Shown here: positions 1 to 10,498 of the stretch, one piece after another | Layout: each line of letters begins with the position of its first letter | Position numbering within the stretch: position 1 is the stretch's first letter | Assembly: GCA_003008705.1 (NCBI GenBank) | Contig: PDUO01000015.1 | Location: forward strand, 377,290 to 441,289 | Reading direction: 5' to 3' | Origin: Pezicula radicicola | Lineage: Eukaryota; Ascomycota; Leotiomycetes; Helotiales; Dermateaceae | Length of the DNA stretch: 64,000 nt | The notes under the pieces: generated by a model | Database searches by the model: none | Told to the model about the DNA's origin: nothing | What the model saw: only the letters and a program-made list of their open reading frames with translations | Translations under genes and position numbers: made by a program

Positions 1-631
1 TAGTGAGGTTGTGGTATCTTATATACTTTGGTGTTTGGGTGAATAACCCTTTCGCTTCCACTTTTGATTGAATGTAGGGCCTTATCTCAATTAAAATTTG
101 TCAGAAATGCTTACAAATAAAGAGTCGGATCTTGGCTGAGGCTCCATTTTATTCTAACATACATCAAAGTATTATTTTTTTAGGCTGGCTTTTTTCTGTT
201 AGATATAAAGGACTTTTTGTAAGCCATCAAGAGCTTTTGCCATTTCAGGTAATTTTTATTAACCGAGCGATGTGACACGGATGAGAAAATTAATAAGTAC
301 TCGGTAGTAGCGGTCCTAATTCCGCTGGCCTCCATCACCAGCAACAGAGCCCCTACTATAGATGCAATCCACCTAAGAGATAGACTGTTTGCTATAGTCT
401 TTAAGAAGGGATAGAGTTAGAACTTAAGAACTAAATAAGTACAGAAGATTATTATAACAACTAATTCAATATCGGAATTTTCAAGAAGTATTTTCCATTT
501 CTGTCTTTGGACCTGAGCTATTGCTGCTTTAGCATGCGCATCCAATGCGAGGGTCTGTGCTGCCAATACTTCAACGTCCGTCCCTCGGTGGCGATCCTTG
601 ATCCCTATCAAAACAACATGAAGATCCCACC
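1..631. other. Intergenic, no gene seen
   Basis: No convincing coding frame or RNA gene. It ends at the start of the F-box-like gene. An opposite-strand frame at 417-728 overlaps that gene and looks like chance. Confidence 0.5.
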
Positions 632-1402
632 ATGACGCTTCACTTTCTCGAAGCCCTACCACGAGAGATCCGTGATCAAATATATATCTATGTGCTCGCA
701 GGGCCCTCAGGCCTCGTGAACTTCTCACCGTGGACCTTCGACGTCGCCCGATCGCTATCCCTCCTCAAAACATGCAAGCAGATCCATCGAGAATGCAAAG
801 ACATCATCTGGCAGCACAACGGCCTGCACCCACCCACGCCCTCCCAACTCTTCCTTAAGTTCCAAGAGATCGAGAGATTCCGATTCATGCAATATTTCCG
901 ACACATTGACCGCCTACAGAATCTGACGATATGTCTCGAACTGTTGGATTGGGATGAACTGCAATGGATATCCCAAGCGCTAAAGGAGTTGGAAAATTGG
1001 AAGCCGCGGCGCAGATTCGAATCTATCAAGCTGATTACGGTCAGGGATCGCCCGCGGGATATTGCCGAGTTCAAGGACGTTTTGAGGTTGAGGATGGATG
1101 GTGAGTTGGTGGACGGCAGACAATATTTTAATTGTTCTACATCCTTTGATCACATTGTTGTCGATACGGGCTGGCCAAAATTTTCTCCATGGGGCAAACA
1201 AAGGTTGCTGAGGGAAATGCTGCTGGATACAAGCGATCCTAGTGAGCTTCTGCGGGATATCCATAACGCCTATGGTGGAGAATTGTATATTGACGGGATT
1301 TTATGCTTCGCGGACTATATACAGGTTGTGGACGCTATCCAGCTGGATCCGAGAGATGGTGAAATCAACATATGTCCTAAAAACGTTGGGGTAGGTGGAT
1401 AA
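632..1402 (+). CDS. F-box/2EXR-like small fungal protein
   Basis: Single-exon frame of 256 aa. The N-terminus (residues 4-30) reads FLEALPREIRDQIY, followed further on by a block with LLKTCKQIHRE. This is the hallmark of the very large fungal family whose N-terminus resembles an F-box or 2EXR motif (L-P-x-E-[IL]-R-x-x-I-Y ... C-K-x-[IV]-x-x-E). The remainder is a charged, mixed helical/strand region without a motif I recognise. Members are usually of unknown function, and a role as a substrate adaptor for SCF ubiquitin ligases is only a guess here. The ATG at 632 is chosen because the family motif starts four residues later. No intron is needed. Coding is supported by length, the conserved N-terminal motif and an uninterrupted frame. 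Confidence 0.75.
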   Translation: MTLHFLEALPREIRDQIYIYVLAGPSGLVNFSPWTFDVARSLSLLKTCKQIHRECKDIIWQHNGLHPPTPSQLFLKFQEIERFRFMQYFRHIDRLQNLTICLELLDWDELQWISQALKELENWKPRRRFESIKLITVRDRPRDIAEFKDVLRLRMDGELVDGRQYFNCSTSFDHIVVDTGWPKFSPWGKQRLLREMLLDTSDPSELLRDIHNAYGGELYIDGILCFADYIQVVDAIQLDPRDGEINICPKNVGVGG

Positions 1403-1911
1403 TTCGAATGGGGGTATACGAGATAGAGGAAGTAACAATACAATATCACTCGTCACTCCTAGCATGAAGGAATCTGTTTCTGTTTGAAAAGGTAAGCAGT
1501 GCTACTTTATCGGCAATATTAGGTGAATTAAGCGATTCATGAACTCGTCAGCACAGGGCGAGTTAAGGATAAAGCCTCACTCTACTTTGACAACATATTT
1601 ATACCTTTGGAAGACAATTTTTGTGACAGTACACTACCCATGACAAGAGTTAAGATCCTGCGTCATATTCATCGCAGAAACCTAACTCTGGCCCACTCAA
1701 CACAAGGTCGTTTCTGATACCAGTAACATGGTACTTAGGGAGTAATGACTAAAGAGGCCTGGATTCAACAATTGTTTTCATTGAACTATACACGATCCAA
1801 AGGGATCCTTTGCTAAAACAACCACGGATAGAAAACATGGGGTATTCGAATTTTCAAACTCAATCTGCTTAGCATCCCGAACTTTGGTTCAATGTCAGAC
1901 AAATAACTGAA
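1403..1911. other. Intergenic, converging 3' ends
   Basis: Space between the F-box-like gene (plus) and VTA1 (minus), whose 3' ends face each other. No gene or repeat seen. Confidence 0.5.
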
Positions 1912-3439
1912 TCACTGCGCACCCAACGTTTGTAAAGCAAGTCTCAACTCTTTAACTGCAGTCTCGGCATCATCAAAGTTTAAGGCAGATATGGCCCACT
2001 TGGCATGTTTTTGTGCCTTAGCGATTGATGCATCATCCTTGTTAAGAGGTCCATTTCTTGGTATAGCTGTGAGAGTAGCGGCTGGGGTAGAAGCAGATGG
2101 TGGATTGTATGGCTGGGCCGGAGGTTGGTAGGCCGGCTGCGTTGGTGGCGGAGGGAAATGCTGTTGCGGAGCAGAGGGAGGAGGGAAGTGGTATTGAGGA
2201 GCAGAGGGAGGTACCTGTCTATAATAGTCTTGTGGCGGAGGTGTAGACGATTGGTTGCCAACTGTTGGTGGTTGAAATGGTGAAAAATCGGGTGCTGTTG
2301 CCTGGGTCCCAGGAGGCGAAAGGGCAGAAGTATCAGGAAGACCTAAATCCATTACAGCGGGTGGAGCGGTTTTGAGGCTCGAGTCTTGAGTGTCAGAGGT
2401 GAAGGTTGGGATTTCACCTGGAGCCTCACCTGGGATTTCTGGAAAATAGCCTCCACCCACAGAGCCATGCCTTGCATCGTCCTTCGGTGATGGCTCTATT
2501 GGTGAGACTTGATCATCCTTCACTGCACTATATGGGAACCGGTTCTTGGGATAGGGATCGAATTCCTTTGCCACGGGAGATGGGCCTGGCGAAGCACGTG
2601 CTGAGACTTGGGCAGAAGGATGAAGTGAGCGATCAAGAGTAGATTGCCGCGCCAATCTTGCCTCAACTGTGTCCTGCTCATCTGGAACTTCCTCGACAGA
2701 GGCTTTCCGAGGTTGGGATGGGCCTCTGAGCGCGGCCACCTCTGGGTCGTTAGGATCCAAAGCTGGGAGATCCTCTTGGGCCGGTTCTGGCTTTGGATTT
2801 GATTCGTTTGGATCCTGACCCGCTTTGAGAGCCCTCAGTATTCGAATAGCATGGAATTTGGAATATTTGACCTTGGATTGCGTTTCGGCATCTAGAGGCC
2901 CCCAGATGTTGATCAATTCAAAGAAAGTCGCAGATGCTTGAAAGGTATCAGCAGTTTGCCTTCTTGTATGTTAGCACACTCTCGTTCTCTGAATGAGGCT
3001 CAACTCATACTTGGTCACTTTGTTGGCCTGCACAGTCCTGTCGGCCCTCAAAAATGTTTCTAAGGCGAATTGTTCCACATATGCCTGGCCTGCAGTGTCA
3101 TCGATGATCGCGTCGTTGGAGGAATTCTCGGCTTTCATCTGTGTATTGCTTAGTAGACCGTAGGCGCAGAGTCGTTAGAGCTCGGTACCTGTTCGAGTTT
3201 ATTCATCAAATTTGTAGTATACTGCAAACATTCCCCATCGCCATTGTGAAGGCCCTTGGTTAAAATTTGTTGCACAATCCAATATTCACCTATGCGCTTC
3301 AGTATAACATCTGCGCCCAGCTAATAGAAAGCTTACACCAATATGCCACCACTGGCTTGACTTTCTCCAACTGCGCTGCGCGTTGTATGAATGGCCTGAG
3401 ATCAGGCGTATTCAACTTTGCAGGTAGGTTGGCAGCCAT
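1912..3439 (-). CDS. VTA1: Vta1/LIP5-type ESCRT-III disassembly cofactor
   Basis: Four exons on the minus strand: 3439-3337, 3289-3189, 3138-3011 and 2962-1912, giving 460 aa. The N-terminus (MAANLPAKL, then RAAQLEKVKPVVAYWC) continues across a 47-nt intron into EYWIVQQILTKGLHN. This is the paired MIT-like helical domain of Vta1. The middle (about residues 190-410) is Pro/Gln/Ser-rich linker. The last 45 residues (DDASIAKAQKHAKWAISALNF onward) match the C-terminal dimerisation/Vps4-binding (VSL) domain. Vta1 stimulates the AAA ATPase Vps4 during ESCRT-III recycling in multivesicular-body sorting, on endosomes. Intron boundaries are inferred from frame and family conservation. The reading frame stays open for 180 codons upstream of the chosen ATG. 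I chose 3439 because family similarity begins there. Confidence 0.9.
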
Positions 3440-4323
3440 GTCTTCGATAGTAACTTCTGTTTCTTCTCGTTGAGCTTCGATTAATGGCCCAGCTGCTTTC
3501 GTAGTTTGTTGTTTGATAATATGTCCTACTTCTTGCTCTTGGGCTCCGCCCGGTGCGTTGATCAATTCTTGATTGAGTATGGCAGCTTCCTCTTCGGTGG
3601 AATGGCGTGTGTGTAATTCCGGTGGTTCTGAATGTGCTTTAGTCGGTTCTTCGTCCTGAGTAGTATCGGAGTCAAAGGAAGCGTTGTGTGCCTGTTCTGC
3701 TTGCGCGTCTGCCACTACCTCAACCGAATCTACTCTTGGCTCTTCTTCAACACTACTGTGGGTGTCTGGTGTTTGCGCTTCGCTCTGCCCTCTAACCGAT
3801 CCTTCGTCTACCGTAGTGCTGTCTTCCTGGAATGAGTGCGCGACAGCTCCGAGACCCTCAGATGGAATGGTCGCTTCGAAAACGGGCGATGGAGGAGTCG
3901 CTGGACTGGACAGAGTCGGGCTTGTCGAAACGATTGTGATGGGACTGAGGTCGATGATGGGAGGCCACAATATAAGCATTTAGGTGGTGCCTAGGCTGCC
4001 TCGTGGTATGACGCCGAGCATGCGAGATATGCAGTTATGAAGTGGGGTTGTGAAGTTGAATTGAAGTTAAATTTAAATGTCATAATTTAATGTGAGCCAA
4101 TCGTCACCAATCGGCGATGCTGCCATCAGGTCTCTAGCGCTTCCCCGGATTTCTGACCTTAGGCAATATGCAACAGCAGAAAAGGCCACTTCGTGCATAC
4201 AACCCCNNNNNCCCCCCCCTCGTATAAAGACAGCTTGTCAACTCCCTCAACAGTCTTTACTTCCACTTTGCTATTCATGTACTGATCTTCTGACTATTTA
4301 CTACAGCTCCAGTGATACTCAAA
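3440..4323. promoter_or_regulatory. Divergent promoter region between VTA1 and the PDI-like gene
   Basis: The two genes are transcribed away from each other and share about 880 bp. The half next to VTA1 (3440-3979) is open in the VTA1 frame and encodes an acidic Glu/Thr/Ala-rich stretch, so it may be a longer VTA1 N-terminus rather than promoter. A five-base N gap at 4207-4211 sits inside a C homopolymer. Confidence 0.4.
4207..4211. other. Assembly gap (5 N) in a poly-C run
   Basis: Five unresolved bases flanked by CCCC on the left and a longer C run on the right, about 115 bp before the PDI-like ATG. Most likely an unresolved homopolymer length. Confidence 0.95.
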
Positions 4324-5949
4324 ATGGTTCATACTGGCGTCATTACAGCTGCAGCGGCGGCAGCTTTGCTTGCTGCGCTCCCAGTCAATGCTGGTCTGTA
4401 TCCCAAGAGCTCCGCAGTTCTTCAAGTCGACGGCAAGAATTATGATCGTCTAATTGCCCAATCGAACCACACATCTGTAAGTCTCTGTCTAGCATGCCAC
4501 CGCAAAATACACTAATTTAATAAACCTACGCAGATTGTCGAATTCTACGCGCCATGGTGCGGCCACTGCAAGAATCTCCAACCTGCCTACGAAAAGGCTG
4601 CCAAAACCCTTGCAGGCCTTGCAAAGGTGGCAGCAGTGGATTGCGACGACGAATCGAATAAGCCCTTCTGCGGGCAATTTGGGGTACAAGGCTTCCCAAC
4701 TCTAAAAATCGTCAAGCCCGGATCCAAGCCTGGCCGTCCAATTGTCGAGGACTATAATGGACCGAGAACTGCGAAAGGAATCGTTGAAGCCGTTACAGAA
4801 AAGATAACCAATCTTGTCAAGAGAGTTACGGACAAGGAATTGGAGTCTTTCTTAGCTGAGGCCAATGATACGGCGAAGGCTTTGCTCTTTACGGACAAGG
4901 GAAAGACCAGTTCGTTGTTGAAGGCTGTAGCAATTGACTTCAAGGGAAGCATAAAGGTGGCCCAGATCAGAAATACGGATAAGGCATCAGTTGAGCTGTT
5001 CGGTATCACAAACTTCCCAACACTCGTCCTTCTGCCAGGCGGTGCTGAGGCCAAGAGTATTATTTACGATGGTGAGATGAAGAAGGAAGGCATTGTTAAG
5101 TTCCTTTCCCAGGCCGCAGCACCCAACCCAGATCCAGCTCCAGCAAAAGGCAAGGCCTCGAAGAAGAAGGATGACAAAAAAACAGACAAGAAGGCTAAAG
5201 AGTCCTTTGAAAAGGCATCTGCGTCTCACGCAAAAGAAGATGGTAAAACTGGAGCTGCGACGGCAACGGAAGAAGTTCTTGAGGATGGAGCAACCGAATC
5301 ACCAAGTCCCGAGGTCGACACCAAGAAGCCAATTGTCCTTCCAGAAACAGCACCACCTATTCCAACTCTTATTGAAGAAGAAACTCTGCAAAGGGCATGC
5401 CTGGGCGAGAAGACAGGCACATGTATCTTGGCTCTGATCCCCGAAACACCCAACGACGTCAGTGGCAAGATCTTGGACGGCCTTGCTGAAATCGCTCACA
5501 GAAAACGAGACAAAATGCCTTTCTACACAGTACCTAGCACGAATACAGGCTTTGCACCACTGAAGTCGGCTCTAGGACTCGCGGGTTCCAATGAAGTCAT
5601 TGCTATTAATAGTAAGAGGAGTTGGTGGAGAAGTCTCACGCGGAAGGCCTCCGATTTGACGGAAGACGAAGTCACCATCGAGGCCATCTTGACCTGGATT
5701 GATGCTGTCAAGATGGGCGAAGGCACGAGAGAGAAGCTTCCTGAGACGCTTGTGGTCAAGGCACCTGTTGACGAGACCCTTGTTGAGGAGCCAGCAGCGA
5801 GTGAAGAGCAGAAGCCAATTGTAATTGAGCCCGTCGTTGATGAAACAACTGCTGCCAACGCTGAAGAGGCGGAGCCGAAGACTGGAAAGCCGGCTACACC
5901 TGCCCCTGAGGAGACGGCGAAGGTTGAGGATACGCATGATGAATTGTAA
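4324..5949 (+). CDS. PDI-related ER oxidoreductase with one CGHC site and HDEL
   Basis: Two exons, 4324-4476 and 4534-5949 (57-nt intron), 522 aa. Residues 1-23 form a signal peptide (Ala/Leu-rich core ending near VNA). A thioredoxin domain follows with the active site APWCGHCKN at about residues 57-65. The second, redox-inactive thioredoxin-like part includes the [14 protein letters not shown] segment. A Lys/Glu/Ala-rich acidic hinge and a third folded segment come next. The protein ends in HDEL, the ER-retrieval signal. One active site plus HDEL recalls fungal PrpA/Mpd1-type PDI relatives rather than the two-site classical PDI. It should catalyse disulfide formation or isomerisation of secretory proteins in the ER lumen. 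The ATG at 4324 is used because it starts directly on the signal peptide; an in-frame ATG four codons upstream is less likely. Confidence 0.92.
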
Positions 5950-6294
5950 GCAAAAGTATATGACAAATAAAAAATGTACCACAAAGTTTTGGTGGCTGTT
6001 TGGTATTAGGAAAGTGATGTATGTACTACTAGCGTGGCTGAAAATGAGACAAATCTACGATTGTTATGTCCGTTCCCAAGTATAGAGATTCAGCCAAGTA
6101 GCGTGCACTAATCACGTTCAAGTGCCAACTGTTCCTGTAGCTAGGTATCCTTTGACAACTACACTTTCTAGCTATCTCTAGGAGTATTTTACAAAAAGTG
6201 CCGCGTCTATGCTAAAGAACTTTTGATAGCCCCAACGCCTCATGCATACTAAGGGTATATTCTGCTTTTACTCATCAACTACACTCAAATCTCT
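5950..6294. other. Intergenic, convergent 3' ends
   Basis: About 345 bp between the stop of the PDI-like gene (plus) and the stop of RRP41 (minus). It should hold both 3' UTRs. No other feature seen. Confidence 0.5.
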
Positions 6295-7143
6295 CTATAT
6301 CCGAGCACCCTCCAAAATTTTCTTCCCCCTCGCCCTCACAACATCATCCAGAATTTTCCTAACCTGCCCACACCCACTCACACCGACAGCCAACATTCCC
6401 TCCAACCTACTAGCCTGCACTCTCGTCTCCATAACCAGGACCGCGACGCCATCACTCTCTCCCACCGTAGCAACAGTCAAAAAGGGCAATTCCTGTTCCT
6501 CCATCATATTTAAATCCAATAAAGGATCAGCTGCTTCATCGTCTGTAGCATATGAAGATGTGGATCCGGCTGTGCAGGCGCAGATGTAATCTTTCATTGG
6601 AATTCCAGCATCGATTAGAGCAAGTGTACTAGCGTTTAAACAGGCGGAGAGGAGAGATCCGTCTTGAGAGAGAATGTGTAGGTTGAGGGTTATGGTGCTG
6701 TGAGGATAAAGGTGGGTGAAGAGGGTATCGGAGAAGGTATTTGCGATTGTTGTTTGCATTTCGGAGACTCGTCTATATGAAACATCAGCGCTTGTTACTC
6801 CCTTTGTTTCTCTATTCCAAGTCTCTTCACGCCCAGTAGAGCAGAAGACTTACTTATCATTGCGTCCCCTCTTCTTCCGATCCACCCCACTAAACCCCGC
6901 AATGGATATCTCGACCCTAACATCCGCCTCATTTGCATTGCCTCCACCTCCTCCTGGAGCGCGCTTTGCTTCCGATGGTCCTGTTACCGTGCATATGACT
7001 TTGGTATTGCCCATCTCGAGATACGAAGATCCATCTGCGGCAGCTTGGGTACTGATTTGTGCGGTGAGGCGGCGTAACTCGTTCCAACGTCTGCCATCAA
7101 GACGCAGAAGGGCAAGACTATAGCTTGAGGTATCGAGAGGCAT
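6295..7143 (-). CDS. SKI6: Exosome core subunit Rrp41/Ski6 (RNase PH fold)
   Basis: Two exons, 7143-6854 and 6772-6295, with an 81-nt intron (donor GTAAGT, acceptor ATATAG), 255 aa. The start MPLDTSSYSLALLRLDGRRWNELR is the Rrp41 N-terminus (R-x-D-G-R-[RK]-x-x-E-[LI]-R). DGSSYLEMGNTKVICTV and the exon-2 block SQDGSLLSACLNASTLALIDAG are RNase PH-fold signatures. Rrp41 pairs with Rrp45 in the six-subunit ring of the RNA exosome, which handles 3'-5' processing and decay in nucleus and cytoplasm. The fungal ring is structural, with catalysis by Rrp44/Rrp6. Length matches the family (about 245-260 aa). A low-complexity GGGGG stretch near residues 64-68 is an insertion common in fungal copies. Confidence 0.93.
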
Positions 7144-8572
7144 TGTGTGGAAGGTGAAGGTGGTAGAATCGGGGCGGTGTTAAGGTGGGACTTCAAGTTG
7201 TCGAATGTGATGGCTGATTATTTTGTTTTTGCCAAGATGCGATTAGATTAGATTAGTTTCCCAAAATGAAATGTTACCGTCCGCTTCCGTACAATATGTT
7301 ACAGTACAGTGGGGTGAAATAAGTCTGAACCCCCCTCCCCTGTCGCCAAGACCACTTCAGGGTGCCAGAGGTGCGTACTTCTTATAACTCCCGCTTAGAA
7401 AGTGCGTATTTCTCAGACCGACCGGGGGAGGGGGGTTCAGACTTATTTCACCCCACTGTACTATACCCTACTCGGCCTGGGATGATCTCCGATGCTCAGC
7501 CTTCTGACTAACTAAGCATTCGTCTCGTGTTCGTGTTTGTGAGGCGGATGTGGTGGGCCTTCTGTCTCAACGACGTTCCTTGCCAGCCTGTCGCAAACAC
7601 CCCATGGTTGGCACATGCTTCAAGAGATCACACCTAGGTATCTTAGCAGAACGAACAAAATCTTCAATAGGTACTTCGTACGATGAGGAAACGAAAGTCC
7701 CGAGCCACTTCTCTTTCGGATGCGGACACTAGAGAGTGCCGCCCGGGGTCCGTACTTGTACGTAGGTAGCCTTGGTAAGATTACCTTCCCAGCTCCAGGC
7801 GCTGCCATCTACTGTGTGTCGTTTCAAACTATACCACTTGTTTCCTGCTTTTGCACCAGCATAAACACCACGCCAATAACATCGTCGTCGCTGTTCCCTT
7901 CCTCCGTCTTCTATCTTCCCAGCTACACGGCCTCAAAGTTTGGGGGTTTTCTACTGGCGGTGCCATCTGCCGTTACATTCCATACCATAACAGCTGTTTC
8001 TTATTGATAAAGCGAGATCGATATTCCGCCCCGAGCGTCAAAGTCGTGATTCATATCGTCATCTTCACTTCCAATTTGTCGATAAGGTTACCCTGTCAAG
8101 ACCGTCTTTCTTTCTTTTCGTGTTCGTATTGCAGAGATGCTGCAACGTGACGTGACGGACGTTAATGCTACCATTGACAAATAGTACCGACGACAGGTTG
8201 TCAGTCTGCCGCTGGTTCGACTGAAGTCAGATAAAGATTTACGCTTTGACAAAATCGCAAGCATTTAGTGCCTCGCCCTGTAGAGCCACCGCTAGACCCT
8301 CTGCATTGAAACATAGCTGTCATCTAGAAGATCCATCTTTCTTCTACTGTAGGTTATTGCAGAGCATCGTAGTTGCATCGGCTGACTTCCGCAACTTTAT
8401 ACTTAAAATACGGAGGTATCCTCTTCTGAGATATACATACAGGGAGAACCTGCTGTTTCAGCCTCCCTCAAGTTCATGACTCAATACCGTGAGCGTTATT
8501 AGAAGTCCAGCTGCCAAAGGAAAGTAGACGACACCAGAGGCGCTTGTGTCTACTCTTTTTTTTTTAATCGTC
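7144..8572. other. Long intergenic region carrying a MITE
   Basis: About 1.4 kb between RRP41 (start at 7143, minus) and the Zn2Cys6 regulator (start at 8573, plus), so it contains two divergent promoters. It contains the TIR element at 7307-7458. Small frames at 7550-8479 lack any recognisable motif and are not called. A CT/T-rich tract (8555-8566) lies just before the regulator ATG. Confidence 0.5.
7307..7458. mobile_element. MITE with 34-bp perfect terminal inverted repeats and TA duplication
   Basis: The left end 7307-7340 and the right end 7425-7458 are exact reverse complements over 34 bp (starting CAGTGGGGTGAAATAAGTCT), separated by an 84-bp core. TA lies immediately outside both ends (7305-7306 and 7459-7460), the target-site duplication expected of Tc1/mariner/pogo-class transposition. 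The 152-bp length and lack of a coding frame make it a non-autonomous MITE. It lies about 160 bp upstream of the RRP41 ATG. The two arms are identical, which suggests recent activity or strong hairpin conservation. A related autonomous element is not visible in this window. Confidence 0.88.
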
Positions 8573-10498
8573 ATGGTCAACACTGGCAAGCCTTCAACAG
8601 GGTGCTACACCTGTCGAGCACGCCGTATAAAGGTATTTTATCAAGCTCATCTAACTCTAACGCGCCTTTGTAATGCCCATCCACCATCGTCTTATATCGC
8701 TGTTGAGATAGTCTAGAGCAAGCGCTAACACTCTGTAGTGTGATGAAGCCAAGCCGGAATGTATGAGATGTCAGAAGCTGAAGAAAAAATGCCCTGGCTA
8801 TCGAGATTTGTTCGAACTCAAGCTTGGTTTCCAGCGGGCATGCTCCAAGAGAAAGGGGGCTCCAGTACTCTCACGACTTTACTCAAATGCCAATGTCGAT
8901 AGGAATGGAGAACCGCTTAACAATCTAGAGACTCTCAGAAGATTGAATAGTGCATACGGAATAGAGCACCCTTCGATGTACCGGTATAGCAGCAGCAGCA
9001 GCGACGACTCCGAAGAGCAATTGTTTACTATCAGCCCGAGTACGCTCTCTAGTCCTCCATGGTATCAACAAACTTCGATTCCAGCACAGTTATCAACATC
9101 GATCAAACAGCAAGCCACCTGCTATTTCTTCTCCAATTTTGTGCTCACTCCACAACAAAATACTACATGGGGCCATCTGGATTTTCTGATATCACTCCTC
9201 CCTACAGCAACCCCAGGGTCGCCCTTAGCTCTGGCATTTTCAGCTTGTGCGCTCGTAGCGTTAGGATCGAAGCCAAACTCCAAATCTCTACTCCCAGAAG
9301 CTGAAGTGGCCTATGTAGAAGCATTGAAACGAATCAACCTCGCCTTGAAGAATAAACAGGAAGCCTTGGATGACTCAACCCTCGCAGCCATTTCACTACT
9401 TTCCGTTTTCGAGGTAGGCATGACCATCCGAGATTTTATGTTGGCATGCATCTGATGTGCAATAGCAATTAAGCCCTTCACACATGAAGATTGAAGGTTT
9501 TGGGTCTCATATAAGAGGCGCCATGGCCCTCATAAGATCACGAGGCGAAAGGCAATTCGACACACCTGTTGGTCGGCATTTGGGACTCAATATCAGAGCT
9601 CACATGGTAACTATCGACTACGCTCTATGTAATGAAGATTTGTGCTAAAGGAAAACAGCTCATCTCCTGTACGGCCATGTCTAGACCCATAGAGGGCTCA
9701 GCAGACATGTGGATGGGTCTTGAAGCATACGATGGCATGGTGCAAATCCTGGACGGGCTCAATTTCCAACTGGGACTGCTACGAGTAGAATGCGACGTCG
9801 TGGTATCCTTAGTTGATCGTACAATCGAGAACACCCAGAAGGTAGCAAGCTTGCTACAAAACGCCGAGCTACTTGATCAAAAATTCATTGAATGGCAGAG
9901 AACTCTTCCTGTATCATGGGAGTACAAGTCGGTCTGCTGGATCGACGAGGTCGAGGATATTCAACTTTCATATGCTCATCCTGGAAGAGTAGACACCTAC
10001 CCCGACCTCGCCAAAGCGGAGGCACACAATATATGTCGCGCATGCAGGATCTACACGTGGATAACCATCCTTCGATGTGTTGCCTGGCTTGGAGGACAAC
10101 AGGATTACAGGCTAAGCACAGAATATAAACTCGGTTCGCACCAGTGTAAAACTCTAATCGCCGACATAGTCGCCAGTGTCCCCTACATCCTCACACGCAA
10201 TCGACTTGGCGATCCTTCCTACCTAGCTCAAAGAAATTTTAACGACAATCCCAACCTGAGTAATGATCCTAATATTAGCAAGTCAATTCGAGGCCGTTCG
10301 ATCAGCTGCGTAACATGGCCTTTTTTTGCAGGCTGGAACTCGGATTTCTCATCGGATTCCCAAAGAAGCTTTCTCCATGCAAGACTTAACTACATGGCGC
10401 AAGTAATGGGCTTCCATCAAGCAGGCCTGGCCCGCAGTGTTCGTCCTCCAGTCCATTCCCAACACCATCTCTGTTCTGTTATCTATTTTTGCACATGA
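8573..10498 (+). CDS. Zn2Cys6 binuclear-cluster transcription factor
   Basis: Exon 1 (8573-8632) and exon 2 (8739-9413) join to give a zinc cluster with spacing C-x2-C-x6-C-x6-C-x2-C-x6-C (CYTCRARRIK then CDEAKPECMRC, residues 11-37), the GAL4-type DNA-binding domain. The rest is typical of the fungal-specific regulatory (middle homology) region: an Ala/Leu-rich helix block around ALAFSACALVALGSK, then HIRGAMALIRSRG in exon 3 (9490-9606). The final exon (from about 9638 to the stop at 10498) includes a GSADMWMGLEAYDG segment. The last junction is unsure: keeping both flanking blocks in frame leaves only about 31 nt for the intron at 9607-9637. Target genes are unknown. The next gene downstream is a quinate permease-like transporter, but no link is shown. 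Confidence 0.82.

Noticed and set aside
5523..5984. 153-codon minus-strand frame over the PDI-like gene
   Set aside because: Shadow of a repetitive Glu/Ala/Pro-rich coding region; no independent motif.
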